Origin: an uncultured Prevotella sp.
GTDB taxonomy: Bacteria > Bacteroidota > Bacteroidia > Bacteroidales > Bacteroidaceae
Direction of reading: 5' to 3'
NCBI GenBank assembly: GCA_944319935.1
Contig: CALUFM010000031.1
Span: 104,364-168,363, forward strand
Length of the DNA: 64,000 bases
Shown piece by piece: positions 20,151 to 29,431 of this stretch. Under the pieces are notes generated by a model, which saw nothing but the letters and a program-made list of their open reading frames with translations, was not told the origin of the DNA and searched no databases. Positions within the stretch are counted from its first letter, which is position 1, and the number at the start of each line of letters is the position of its first letter. The translations under genes were made by a program, and so were the position numbers.

Positions 20151-21049
20151 AACGATTTCCTGTATTCGGCGGGGGTCATGCCCGTGCCGCGCTTGAAGTA
20201 GCGGCTGAAGTGCTGCGAATACTGGAAGCCCAGCATGTAGCTTATTTCGTTGACGGTCTTCGTCGTGCCGGCCAGTTGCTCCTTGGCCATGTCGATTATC
20301 TTGTTCTGGATGTACTCCTGTGGCGTGCGCCCGGTCTCCTTCTTGATGAGGTCGCCGAAGTAGTTGGGCGAGAGGAAGCACCTCTCGGCGAAATGCTTCA
20401 CCGAGGGCAGGCCTTGGCGCATGGCCGTGTCGCCCGTGAAGTAGGCGTCAAGCTCGCGCTCAAACCTCTCCAGCACGTCAGTGTTGGCGTCGTGGCGGGT
20501 GATGAACTGCCGCTCGTAGAACCTCATGCAGTAGTCGAGCAGCAGCTCTATGTTGCGGCAGATCAGCTTGCGGCTGTGGCCGTCCACGGGCCGCTCGATT
20601 TCCATGCGTATCTTGCCGAGGCAGTCGCTGAAGACGGCCTTCTCCTGCTCTGACAGGTGAAGGGCCTCGCGCGACGAATACGAGAAGAACGAGTACTGCT
20701 TCATCTCCTGCGCCAGCGACGTGCCGCGCAGCAGGTCGGGGTGGAACAGCAGCCCCAGCACCTTTGGCTTGACGCCGGGCTTGAAGTTGACACGCACCAC
20801 CTGGCCGGGGGCGAAGCTCGTCACCGTGCCCTCCTGGTAGTCGTAAGGCATGCGGCCGTAGGTCATGTCGCCGCAGTAAGTCTGCTTCAGGAAGAGGGCG
20901 TACACGCCGTAGCTGTAAGTCACCTCGCCGCCCAGGTTGTCCCTGTTGGCGTTGTCAACGTCGACGACCGTCACCAGCGGGTTGCGCGTCTCCACGCCGT
21001 ACAGGCGGTTGTAGTCGTCGATGGAGTCAATCCTCAGTATTTTTCCCAT
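20147..21049 (-). CDS. AraC family transcriptional regulator (second of a related pair)
   Basis: A 300-residue regulator: N-terminal sensor domain, then a C-terminal AraC domain (IIDMAKEQLAGTTKTVNEISYMLGFQYSQHFSRYFKRGTG). The start at 21049 (MGKILRIDSID) is preferred to an upstream ATG because a -7 box lies at 21076-21083, close to it. Paralogous to the gene at 18921-19784, suggesting an old duplication with divergent ligand specificity. Target genes are not evident from the neighbourhood. Confidence 0.88.
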   Translation of the reverse strand: MGKILRIDSIDDYNRLYGVETRNPLVTVVDVDNANRDNLGGEVTYSYGVYALFLKQTYCGDMTYGRMPYDYQEGTVTSFAPGQVVRVNFKPGVKPKVLGLLFHPDLLRGTSLAQEMKQYSFFSYSSREALHLSEQEKAVFSDCLGKIRMEIERPVDGHSRKLICRNIELLLDYCMRFYERQFITRHDANTDVLERFERELDAYFTGDTAMRQGLPSVKHFAERCFLSPNYFGDLIKKETGRTPQEYIQNKIIDMAKEQLAGTTKTVNEISYMLGFQYSQHFSRYFKRGTGMTPAEYRKSL

Positions 21050-21075
21050 AGTAAGTCCCTTTCTCTTTGTTTCTG

Positions 21076-21083
21076 CAAAAATA
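21076..21083 (-). promoter_or_regulatory. -7 box of the second AraC gene
   Basis: TATTTTTG on the minus strand, followed by C, about 27 bp before the ATG at 21049. Confidence 0.6.
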
Positions 21084-21293
21084 ACGATTATCGGCGACAA
21101 ACCGTGTACACGGATTACTGATTTTATTACCCCGATTACGCTTTCGCCCGCGCCCCGCCGCGGCCGCGGCGGCCTTTGGCAACACGAAAGGCGGCCCGCG
21201 GCAGTGCCGCAAGCCGCCTCTGGCTTGGCAAAACGTGGCCTCGCGGCAAGCCCCTGGCCGCCAGCGCGTTGCGGCGGGCGGGGCTTGGCCGGC

Positions 21294-21773
21294 CTACAGC
21301 CGTATGTCAGGTATGATGGCGCGCAGGTCGTCGATGACCTCGCGGTAAGTAGACCCGTCCTTCACTACGATGAATATGGTGTCGTCGCCGGCGATGGTGC
21401 CCAGCAGCGACGGCAGCCCGCTGTTGTCGATGTTGAACGCCAGGCTGCTGGCATAGCCCGGACGGGTGCGGATGACGCCCATGTTGCCCGAGAAGTTGAT
21501 TGACATGAAGCCCGACGTGAGCAGCATCTCGGCCGCGCTCTTGGGGCTGGCCACGCGCTTGTACATCGTCTCGTTGGGCAGCACGTAGAAATACTTTCCG
21601 CCAAGGCTCGTGGCCTTGGCCACTTTCAGTTGCTTCATGTCGCGGCTCAGCGTGGCCTGGGTCACGTTGTAGCCCTCCTTGGCCAAGGCCTTCAGCACCT
21701 CCTCCTGGCAGCACAACTCCTGGCTGGAAATCAACATGCGCAACGTCTGCAATCTGCTGTTCTTCGTTTTCAT
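21294..21773 (-). CDS. argR: Arginine repressor
   Basis: A 159-residue ArgR. The N-terminal winged helix (SQEEVLKALAKEGYNVTQATLSRD region; here CCQEEVLKALAKEGYNVTQ) ends in TLSRDMKQL, the family's DNA-recognition helix. The C-terminal half has the hexamerisation and arginine-binding motif GTIAGDDTIFIVV. It represses arginine biosynthesis when arginine is plentiful. A good promoter and AT-rich palindromes lie upstream, consistent with autoregulation. Confidence 0.94.
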   Translation of the reverse strand: MKTKNSRLQTLRMLISSQELCCQEEVLKALAKEGYNVTQATLSRDMKQLKVAKATSLGGKYFYVLPNETMYKRVASPKSAAEMLLTSGFMSINFSGNMGVIRTRPGYASSLAFNIDNSGLPSLLGTIAGDDTIFIVVKDGSTYREVIDDLRAIIPDIRL

Positions 21774-21802
21774 TGCATGAATATTTATACGGTTAACGGT
21801 TA

Positions 21803-21834
21803 CAAATGTATTGATAAATTTTCAAAACCGCAAA
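21803..21834 (-). promoter_or_regulatory. argR promoter
   Basis: Minus-strand -33 TTTG (21831-21834), a 20-bp spacer and -7 TACATTTG (21803-21810). The leader is about 25 bases. Confidence 0.75.
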
Positions 21835-21843
21835 CTTTCTTTT

Positions 21844-21930
21844 GTATTTTTATACGAAAAATGTTTACATATTCAACATCATAAGCGCAAAACCACAAAC
21901 TTTGCAGACTTTTCTGTATAAATATACAGA
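21844..21930. promoter_or_regulatory. Candidate ArgR operator palindromes
   Basis: GTATTTTTATAC (21844-21855) and TCTGTATAAATATACAGA (21913-21930, a perfect 8-bp inverted repeat around AA) flank the argR promoter region. TGAATATTTATAC lies closer to the gene at about 21777-21790. They look like the AT-centred ARG boxes known from other phyla, but the Bacteroidetes consensus was not checked. Confidence 0.45.
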
Positions 21931-21989
21931 ACGCTTACGGATTGTAACAAGCAATGAAAAAGTATGGAAATTGGATAAATATGCAGTGG

Positions 21990-22322
21990 ATTTAAGAAGT
22001 TAAAGAAGTTAGAGAAGTTAGAGAAGTTAAAGCCATTTGCCTTGCTTGCTGTTCTTGCTTGAGATAAAAAAGAAGTTAGAGCCATTATATTCTTGCAGAG
22101 CATCGTCAAGCAACGCCAAAAGCAAGAGTAATGGCTATAACTTCTTTAACTTCTATAACTTCTTTAACTTCCTAAACCAGCCTTGCTTGCTGTTCTTGCT
22201 TGGAATAAAAAAGAAGTTAGAGCCATCATATTCTTGCAGAGCATCGTCAAGCAACGCCAAAAGCAAGAGTAATGGCTCTAACTTCTTTAACTTCTTTAAC
22301 TTCTTTAACTTCCTAAAAAATC
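21990..22322. repeat. GAAGTTAGA 9-bp repeats with a tandemly duplicated hairpin
   Basis: Degenerate 9-bp units (GAAGTTAGA/GAAGTTAAA) surround two near-identical copies of a ~120-bp segment (22040-22160 and 22181-22301, offset 141). In the second copy AAGAAGTTAGAGCCAT (22211-22226) pairs perfectly with 22272-22287. No gene was found in 21774-22324. Confidence 0.85.
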
Positions 22323-22324
22323 TA

Positions 22325-23044
22325 TCACTCCCTGTTCCCCCCGAAGATGCGGAGCAGGTAGAGGAATAGGTTGATGAAGTCAAGGTAAAGCGCGAGCGAA
22401 CCCATCAGGGCGATTTTCTGCGCCTCCTCGGTCACGTCGTCAGCCTCGATGAGCATCTGCTTGATCTTCTGCGTGTCATACGCCGTCAGGCCGACGAAGA
22501 TGAGAACGCCGACGTAGCTCAGTATCAGGCTGAAGCCCGCGTCCTTGAGCAGGAACACGTTGACCAGCGTGGCGATGATGATGCCGATGAGCCCCATCAT
22601 CAGTATGCGGCCGAGGCCGGAGAGGTCCTTCTTCGTGAAATAGCCCACAAGCGACATCGCGGCGAACGTGCCCGCCGTGATGAAGAACACCGAGGCTATC
22701 GACGACATCGTGTAAGCCATGAAGATGATTGACAGCGTGGCCCCGTTAAGCACCGAGTAGACCACGAACAGCATCGTGGCCGACACCAGCGAGAGGCGGT
22801 CGATGCGCGCCGAGACATACCACACCAGGGCCACCTCGGCTATCAGCAAGCCCCACATCATCCAGCGGCTGCCGTAGATGGCCGCCATTATGCCCGGGCT
22901 GGTGGCCACGCCGTAGGCCGTGAAGCCCGTGATGACCAAGGCCAGCGTCATCCAAAGATACACCTTGCGCATGAGCGCGGGGAACGCCGCCGCGGCCACG
23001 TTCTCTTTCTCGCGTATGAGTTCATACAGTCTGTCTTCGTTCAT
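22325..23044 (-). CDS. Bax inhibitor-1/YccA family membrane protein
   Basis: A 239-residue protein with seven predicted membrane segments and the family pattern: LTAYDTQKIKQ near the C-terminus, with conserved Asp residues implicated in pH-sensitive calcium leak in bacterial homologues, and a preceding SSIASVFFITAGTFAAMSLVGYFTKKDLS. In E. coli the relative YccA modulates FtsH. A -7 box TATGTTTG lies at 23097-23104 on the minus strand. The last residues (FGGNRE) abut GAAGTTA repeats. Confidence 0.9.
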   Translation of the reverse strand: MNEDRLYELIREKENVAAAAFPALMRKVYLWMTLALVITGFTAYGVATSPGIMAAIYGSRWMMWGLLIAEVALVWYVSARIDRLSLVSATMLFVVYSVLNGATLSIIFMAYTMSSIASVFFITAGTFAAMSLVGYFTKKDLSGLGRILMMGLIGIIIATLVNVFLLKDAGFSLILSYVGVLIFVGLTAYDTQKIKQMLIEADDVTEEAQKIALMGSLALYLDFINLFLYLLRIFGGNRE

Positions 23045-23265
23045 TTTTTTCCTTTCTTTCTTTTAAAAAAACACAATCAATAAATACATTTGGCTACAAA
23101 CATACTCAAAAAAACGCCAACCGCCGCCTATTTTAACGTAAATCATCCATTATTCACAATATTTGCGGGCGTCACGTGCGGGCGTAAACCGAAAAATACG
23201 CCATAAATACATGTTCCAATCAAAATTAATCAACATAAAACTCTATAAAATCCATAAAAAAAACG

Positions 23266-23273
23266 TAACTTTG
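23266..23273 (+). promoter_or_regulatory. -7 box upstream of the srfB-srfC locus
   Basis: TAACTTTG followed by C, 157 bp before the srfB start. A -33 TTTG is not evident at the right distance. The divergent BI-1 gene has its own -7 box at 23097-23104. The leader 23280-23429 has no recognised element. Confidence 0.55.
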
Positions 23274-23429
23274 CGTCCATGATATTTCTTATAAAGGAAT
23301 AGTGTAAAACAACGGTTTACATACATCCGCCGGCACCATTTGCCGGCAAACAGCCAAGCCGCGCGGCGCGCTTGGCATGCAGAAACACAAAACTACCAGT
23401 AAAACAACGAAACAAAAACCAATAACGAC

Positions 23430-26400
23430 ATGGAAGAATATCCGTTGATAGCCAATTCCGGCATACAGCTTTACACCTGCGACATAGAGCTTGACCTGGC
23501 GTCATCACCAAGGCAGTTGTTCCACGAATGGTTCGACGAGGAAGAGGTGCAGACCAACCTTGAGTTCGCCTACCAACTGCGTGAAAGCGGCAAGGTGGCG
23601 CGCATGGCCGACCTTGAGAAGTACCGCTTCATCGACGACGACGGCCGCCTGAACGTCACGGAGCAGGAAGTGCTGGCCAACCCGAACATAGAAGTGATAT
23701 ACGAAGGCGACGTGGAGCAGGCCGCCGACCTGTTCACCATGCGCCTGGGCGACACGCGCCGCGGAAAGACTGACGCGCTGATGGGGCAATGGCTGCCCCT
23801 GCCCTACTACGAGCTTGACCACGCCGGCAACCTGAAGAACGGCCCCTACAACTGGGTGCGCTGCAAAATCATGCCGAAGGAGGACACGGGCGAGGGCAAG
23901 ACCAGGGCGACGCTGCTGCTGGCGTTTGACACAAGGGCAATATACAAAGACCCCGACGACTACGAGGAGTGCCCCTCGTTCGTAAGCGACTCTGAGCGCG
24001 ACAAGCACTTCCGCCTGACGGGCAACGCCATAAGCCTGCTCGACTTCTGCTCGGGGCGCAACTCATGGATAAGGAACTACCTGATGCGCATGGTACACGG
24101 AGTTGACGACCTTGAAGACATCAAGACCCCGGCCGGCGGGCACAAATACTCGTTCCTGGCGTCATACCTGCTGCTGGTGGAGCAGTTGGCGCGCCTCGGC
24201 ACCCTGCCGCAAGTGCGGCTCATACGCGACCGCGACGTGAAGCAGGTCGAGGTTGAGATGATTATCGACATAGGCAACTCGCGCACGGCCGCCATACTGT
24301 TCGAGGACAACGACTTCACGAAAGTCAAGCCGCTGCGCCTGCAGAACTTCACCCACCCCGTGAACGCCGACGGCACGCTGAACATGACGCAAGAATCATT
24401 CGACATGCGCGTGGCATTCCAAAAAGTTTCGTTCGGCGAAGGCACGATGCGCAACAGCAGCCAGTTCACCTGGCCCAGCATAGTGAGGCTGGGCGAAGAG
24501 GCCGAATACCTCACCCACGAGACCATCGGCCTGGCCGACGGCGACGAAATCATATCGACATACTCAAGCCCCAAGCGTTACCTTTGGGACTACAAGCCGC
24601 GGCAGGAGGAATGGCGGTGCGTGAGGACGACCGCCGACAGCAAAAACGACGAGCCTATAATAGAGGGGATAAGCAACTACTTCAGCGACGACGGCTCAAT
24701 CGACCCCGAAGGCTTCGGCGTAGGCCTGCACTACTCGCGCAAGACGCTCATGACCTTCGCCTTCCTCGAAATAATATCACAGGCGCAGGTGCAAATCAAC
24801 AGCTTCGAGTACCGCGAGTTCCACGGCAAGACGAGCATGCCGCGCCGCCTTGGCAAGATAATACTGACATGCCCCACGGCCATGTCAAAGAACGAGCAAA
24901 TGTCACTGCACGGCAGCCTTGAGGACGCGCTCTTCGTCCTGAACCGCTTCAACGGCAACGTTGACGCCACGTCGATACCGATGAAAGTGAAAGTGATACC
25001 CGAACTGTCAAGGAAACAGGAGCGCACGCAATGGATATTCGACGAGGCCACATGCTCGCAGTTCGTCTACCTGTACAGCCAGTTCTCCGAGACATACCTC
25101 AACAACAGCCGCGAGTTCTTCAACATGTACGGCCGCAAGCGAGCCGACAACAGCGGCACCCCGCACGACACGCTCGTGGTGGGCTCGCTCGACATCGGCG
25201 CTGGCACGAGCGACGTGACCGTGTGCCGATACGAGTACAACGACGCCAACCCCTCAAGGCTGAAGCCCGTGCCCGTGTTCTGGGACAGCTTCGACTTCGC
25301 CGGCGACGACATGATGAAATCGCTCATCGAGAACGTGCTGATACAAGGCAAGAACGGCATAATAGAAAACGAACTGTCACGGCGTGGCATGGAGGACGAC
25401 GAGATACGCCGGCGGCTGTACCAGTTCTTCGGAGACGACAACAACCGCCTGTCATTCCGCGACAGAATGATGCGCAGGGACTTCAACCTGCAAGTGTGCC
25501 TGCCCGTCATCAGCCGCTTCCTCGACCTGTTGAGCCATGAGGAAACCTACCGCGAAATATCTTTCGCCGACATCTTCGCCAAGAACAAGCCTGGCGAAGC
25601 CGTGCTGAAGCGGTTTGAGAAACAATTCGGATTCACGCTTGAGGAAATACGCTGGAAATACGACAGCAAGACACTGGCCACATGCATAGAACACACCATG
25701 GGCGAAATGCTCGAGAACGTGGCCAACATCATGTACTCGCAGGACTGCGACATCATCATACTGTCAGGACGGCCAACGTCTCTCCACCCCATACGCGACA
25801 TATTCATGAAATACTTCGACGGCAACCCCAGCCGCCTGATTGTGCTGAACAAGCACCGCATAGGCCGGTGGTACCCGTTCGCCGACGAGTTCGGCTACCT
25901 GACCAACTCGAAGAGCGTGGTGCCGGTAGGCGCGATGATAGGCTACCTGGCGTCAAACGCCGGCGGGATGAACGACTTCTCGCTAGACCTCTCAGAACTC
26001 GGCGAGAAGCTGAAGCCCACCACCGAGTACTTCATACTGAAAGACTCGTTCACGCGGCACAACAAATGCTTCGTCACCCCTGAGACACCAACGGGCAAGC
26101 TGACGCTGAACTCCCTGCCAGCCTACATCGGCAGCAAGCAATTCGACCTGACGCTCTACCCTGTGCGCCCGTTCTACGTACTTGAAATCAACCAAGACAG
26201 CATACTCGACAAGATAACGAAAAACAACCCCGACAGGACGCTCACGGACAGCGAGAAACAGTATCTCGTAAACAACTACAAGAACGACCTGATGGAGAAG
26301 ATGCCGTTCACGTTCACATTCGAGCGCGACGACTACGAGGAAAACAAGGAACGGCTCACCATAGCCGCCGTGGAAGGCAACGACGGCGAAAGCGTGCCGG

Positions 26401-26498
26401 CAAGCGACTTCGCCCTGACAATACAAAGCCTCAACGACCCCGACTGCTACTGGCTTGACTCGGGAGCGTTCAACATAAACATTAAAGCCAACAGCTAA
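23430..26498 (+). CDS. srfB: SrfB family protein (actin/Hsp70-fold ATPase)
   Basis: A 1022-residue cytoplasmic protein. The opening PLIANSGIQLYTCDIELDL matches the start of SrfB 'virulence factor' proteins. It carries the actin/Hsp70 nucleotide-binding signature: phosphate-1 IIDIGNSRTAAI (Asp280), phosphate-2 SLDIGAGTSDVTV (Asp588) and adenosine motif ILSGRPTSLHPIR (Ser779-Gly780). The length is as expected. The family name comes from a Salmonella gene regulated by SsrB, but its molecular role is not established. It begins the locus and is 15 bp from srfC, the usual partner. Inference: a switch or assembly ATPase for the membrane components downstream. Confidence 0.85.
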   Translation: MEEYPLIANSGIQLYTCDIELDLASSPRQLFHEWFDEEEVQTNLEFAYQLRESGKVARMADLEKYRFIDDDGRLNVTEQEVLANPNIEVIYEGDVEQAADLFTMRLGDTRRGKTDALMGQWLPLPYYELDHAGNLKNGPYNWVRCKIMPKEDTGEGKTRATLLLAFDTRAIYKDPDDYEECPSFVSDSERDKHFRLTGNAISLLDFCSGRNSWIRNYLMRMVHGVDDLEDIKTPAGGHKYSFLASYLLLVEQLARLGTLPQVRLIRDRDVKQVEVEMIIDIGNSRTAAILFEDNDFTKVKPLRLQNFTHPVNADGTLNMTQESFDMRVAFQKVSFGEGTMRNSSQFTWPSIVRLGEEAEYLTHETIGLADGDEIISTYSSPKRYLWDYKPRQEEWRCVRTTADSKNDEPIIEGISNYFSDDGSIDPEGFGVGLHYSRKTLMTFAFLEIISQAQVQINSFEYREFHGKTSMPRRLGKIILTCPTAMSKNEQMSLHGSLEDALFVLNRFNGNVDATSIPMKVKVIPELSRKQERTQWIFDEATCSQFVYLYSQFSETYLNNSREFFNMYGRKRADNSGTPHDTLVVGSLDIGAGTSDVTVCRYEYNDANPSRLKPVPVFWDSFDFAGDDMMKSLIENVLIQGKNGIIENELSRRGMEDDEIRRRLYQFFGDDNNRLSFRDRMMRRDFNLQVCLPVISRFLDLLSHEETYREISFADIFAKNKPGEAVLKRFEKQFGFTLEEIRWKYDSKTLATCIEHTMGEMLENVANIMYSQDCDIIILSGRPTSLHPIRDIFMKYFDGNPSRLIVLNKHRIGRWYPFADEFGYLTNSKSVVPVGAMIGYLASNAGGMNDFSLDLSELGEKLKPTTEYFILKDSFTRHNKCFVTPETPTGKLTLNSLPAYIGSKQFDLTLYPVRPFYVLEINQDSILDKITKNNPDRTLTDSEKQYLVNNYKNDLMEKMPFTFTFERDDYEENKERLTIAAVEGNDGESVPASDFALTIQSLNDPDCYWLDSGAFNINIKANS

Positions 26499-26513
26499 AA
26501 TAACGGAAACAAC

Positions 26514-29324
26514 ATGGATGCCAATTACATAAACAAACAGTTGCAAGCCATAGAAAAGGCTGCGGCATGGGTGAAAAACGTACCCGCAGCCGAACGGTTG
26601 GAATACAAAAAGAAACTGATAAACTTCCGACGCGGGCTGAAGAAAATACTCTTCGCCGTAAGCGAGCCATGCTCTACGGCGGCCTTCGGCGAAAGCCAGA
26701 TGGGCAAGTCATACCTTGTCAGCGCGATGCTCTCGACGCCCGACTGCCCGTTCTCGGTCACCGACGGGAAAAAAAGCTACAACTTCATCGAAGACATCAA
26801 CCCGAGCCGCCCCAACTCGAAGGTGGAAGCCACAGGCGTCATAACGCGCTTCACGTCGCACAAGAGCGGCGCGGCCCCGGAAGGGCATCTCAAGCTAAGG
26901 CTGCTCTCCGTGGCCGACATAGCCATAATACTCTGTGAGACGTACTACATACAAGTGAACTACTCGCAGGAAGGCATGTTGACGACCGACGAAATCAACG
27001 AGGCCGTTGACAACATCGTGCCCGAAAAGCCGTCGGAACCGCAGCGGCTCGTCACGCAAGACGACATACTCGACATAAAGGAATACATGGCGGGCTCGTC
27101 GGAAATCAGCAAGAGGTGCGACAAGGTTACGGCCAGCAAGCTGTTCAACTTCCTCGTGGAGAACGCTGACAGCCTGTCTGAAGCGCAGATGGCTGACACG
27201 CTCGAGCTGCTGTGGAACCGCCAACCGCAAATTAACAGGCTGTGGAAAGACATGCTGGCGGCCAGCAAGAAGCTCGGTTACAACCAAGTCGTGTACACCC
27301 GCTTCGACTCCGTGCTGAAGCGCAAGGGCACCCTCCTTGACGTGGCGCGCCTCGACGAGATGTACGGCGAGCCTGAGGATGCCGGCAGCGAATACGAGCC
27401 AATGACGGAAGTCATGACCTCGGCCGGCGGCGAGGCGGTGAGGATAGAAAAGTCGTTCCTCAGCGCGCTGATAGCCGAACTTAGCTTCGGACTGCCCGCC
27501 GAGACGGCCGACACGCACACATTCCTCAAGGACTTGGACATACTTGACTTCCCCGGGGCGCGCCCGCCCAGGCACCTCGACGAAGAGTTGCTCGCCAACC
27601 CGAAGGACCTCTCGCTTGTGCTGCGCCGCGGCAAGGTGAGCTACCTGTTCAACAAATACTCGGCCGCCAAGCGCATCAGCACCCTGATGTTCTGCCAGAA
27701 TAACGAGCAGAACACCGTAAGCATAATGTCAGAGCTGCTTGACAAGTGGGTGGCCGAGAACGTAGGCACGGACGCCAAGCAACGCGACGAATACATGAAG
27801 ACATCGGTCATCGCGCCGATGTTCATGATAGGCACGTACTTCAACCGCGACCTCGAGTACCACAACGAGCGCGAAGGCGACCACGACACCCTCAACTCGC
27901 GGTGGAACAGGCGTTTCGGCAGAGTGCTGGAAAACGAGGTGCTTGAGTCGAAAGACAAAGAAGGCCACTGGTTCAACTCGTGGAGCAAGTCCGTGCCGCC
28001 TTTCCAAAACATATACATGCTGCGCGACTTCAAGTTCTCCGACATGATATACCACGGCTACAACCCGCTCACAGGCCACCCCGAGACAGGAGAACCCGTA
28101 AGCCCGGACAGCTACCCCGCGTTCTTCAACGACTTGAGGCAGTCGTTCGTGACCAACGACTTTGTAAAGCAGCACTTCGCCGACCCCGCCGGGGCATGGG
28201 ACGACGCGGCATCATGCGCAAAAGACGGCACGGGGCGCATAATACAATCGCTCAACGTCATCGCGCCGAACGTGGCCAAGGCCCGCGACGACAAGTTCTC
28301 GGCCGACGTGAAACGTATGGTGAACGGCCTGTCGGCCTTCCTCGAACAATATTACCATCCCGACTCAAGCGACGAGCAACTGAAGATAGCCAAGCGGCAG
28401 GCCGGAGCGGCGTGCATGCAGGTTGACCGCATGATAGGGCACGACCCTTATTCGTTCGGACGGCTGATGGACGCCATGATGATTTCAGAGTCAGAAGTCT
28501 ACGAACTCGTCAATTCGCTCATACTCGGAGACGAACAGCCCACGCCGATGAGCGACGAGGAAGCGCAGATATTCATGTCAGCCGGCATGGACTCATCGCT
28601 GTCACGCGAGGAAAACATCGAACGGCTGTGCGACTATCTCGGCGTGAACGACGAAGACGAATGCCGCGAGGCCCTCGACGGCATCAACCTTGACAACCTG
28701 CTTGAAAAGAGCCAGATGATGACCGGCAGGGCTGACAACATGGTGGCCGCCGTCGAGGAGCTGTGGCGCGACAAAGTGCTGATGGGACGAGCCGTAAGCC
28801 GCTTCGAGCTGCAGTTGCCGGCTGTGTCAACCGTCGTTTCATCGCTTCTGGCGGTGTACAAGCTGCTCGGAGTAAGCAATACGTTGGCGGAGAAAGTGAA
28901 CTATTTTGTCACGAACATCGACAAGGAAGTGTCGGTAGGCATCATATCCGACTACCTCTCAATGCAGCTCAACGATTTCACCAGCTCGTTCGGCTACACG
29001 TTCTTCAGCGAAGAGCAGAAGCGGAAGCTGCGCAAGAAGAACGCCGAACTGAAGCTGAACCTCAACGAAGAACTGCTCGACGGCGAAAAGCCCGCATGCG
29101 GCATAGACCTGCTCACCGACCTGTACAAACAGAAGGAGCTGCTGTCAGGCAACGCCTTCGTAGGGCGCGACAAGGCTTTCCTGGCGCGCTTCCCGCAATT
29201 CAGGAAAGTGTGGCGGTGGCAACAACAATTGAGAGCCGGGTACATCTTCGCAAGCGAACTGCCTGACTATGACGTCAAGGCAAACGCCGAGATGAAGACA
29301 ATACTCGATACCGTGAGGTTGTAA
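26514..29324 (+). CDS. srfC: SrfC-like P-loop GTPase (dynamin-like architecture)
   Basis: A 936-residue cytoplasmic protein. The P-loop FGESQMGKS (Gly59-Ser66) and a G3-like DILDFPGA (Asp345-Gly348) mark an NTPase, with a long insert between them. The C-terminal half is helical and charged. This agrees with the SrfC/'putative virulence factor' family that co-occurs with SrfB. It lacks a signal peptide or membrane span. Inference: it acts with SrfB at the inner membrane, as large GTPases with helical stalks often do. The start follows srfB by 15 bp. Confidence 0.8.
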   Translation: MDANYINKQLQAIEKAAAWVKNVPAAERLEYKKKLINFRRGLKKILFAVSEPCSTAAFGESQMGKSYLVSAMLSTPDCPFSVTDGKKSYNFIEDINPSRPNSKVEATGVITRFTSHKSGAAPEGHLKLRLLSVADIAIILCETYYIQVNYSQEGMLTTDEINEAVDNIVPEKPSEPQRLVTQDDILDIKEYMAGSSEISKRCDKVTASKLFNFLVENADSLSEAQMADTLELLWNRQPQINRLWKDMLAASKKLGYNQVVYTRFDSVLKRKGTLLDVARLDEMYGEPEDAGSEYEPMTEVMTSAGGEAVRIEKSFLSALIAELSFGLPAETADTHTFLKDLDILDFPGARPPRHLDEELLANPKDLSLVLRRGKVSYLFNKYSAAKRISTLMFCQNNEQNTVSIMSELLDKWVAENVGTDAKQRDEYMKTSVIAPMFMIGTYFNRDLEYHNEREGDHDTLNSRWNRRFGRVLENEVLESKDKEGHWFNSWSKSVPPFQNIYMLRDFKFSDMIYHGYNPLTGHPETGEPVSPDSYPAFFNDLRQSFVTNDFVKQHFADPAGAWDDAASCAKDGTGRIIQSLNVIAPNVAKARDDKFSADVKRMVNGLSAFLEQYYHPDSSDEQLKIAKRQAGAACMQVDRMIGHDPYSFGRLMDAMMISESEVYELVNSLILGDEQPTPMSDEEAQIFMSAGMDSSLSREENIERLCDYLGVNDEDECREALDGINLDNLLEKSQMMTGRADNMVAAVEELWRDKVLMGRAVSRFELQLPAVSTVVSSLLAVYKLLGVSNTLAEKVNYFVTNIDKEVSVGIISDYLSMQLNDFTSSFGYTFFSEEQKRKLRKKNAELKLNLNEELLDGEKPACGIDLLTDLYKQKELLSGNAFVGRDKAFLARFPQFRKVWRWQQQLRAGYIFASELPDYDVKANAEMKTILDTVRL

Positions 29325-29431
29325 GGTTGCATGAGGTTGTAGGGTTCAAACCAATCACACATATATATATATTCAACCGCATAACCGGACAAAAAGCAAC
29401 GAAACCGTAAAACCGCATAACCGTAAAAAAT
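29325..29431. other. Gap with AACCGCATAACCG repeats
   Basis: GAGGTTGTA(A/G)GGTT units at the left are roughly complementary to AACCGCATAACCG units at the right, giving a loose inverted repeat within the operon, with a short AT dinucleotide run between. Confidence 0.6.

Noticed and set aside
23430..29324. Labelling SrfB/SrfC as toxins or virulence factors
   Set aside because: The family name is historical; nothing here shows toxicity and the host looks like a commensal-type Bacteroidales.
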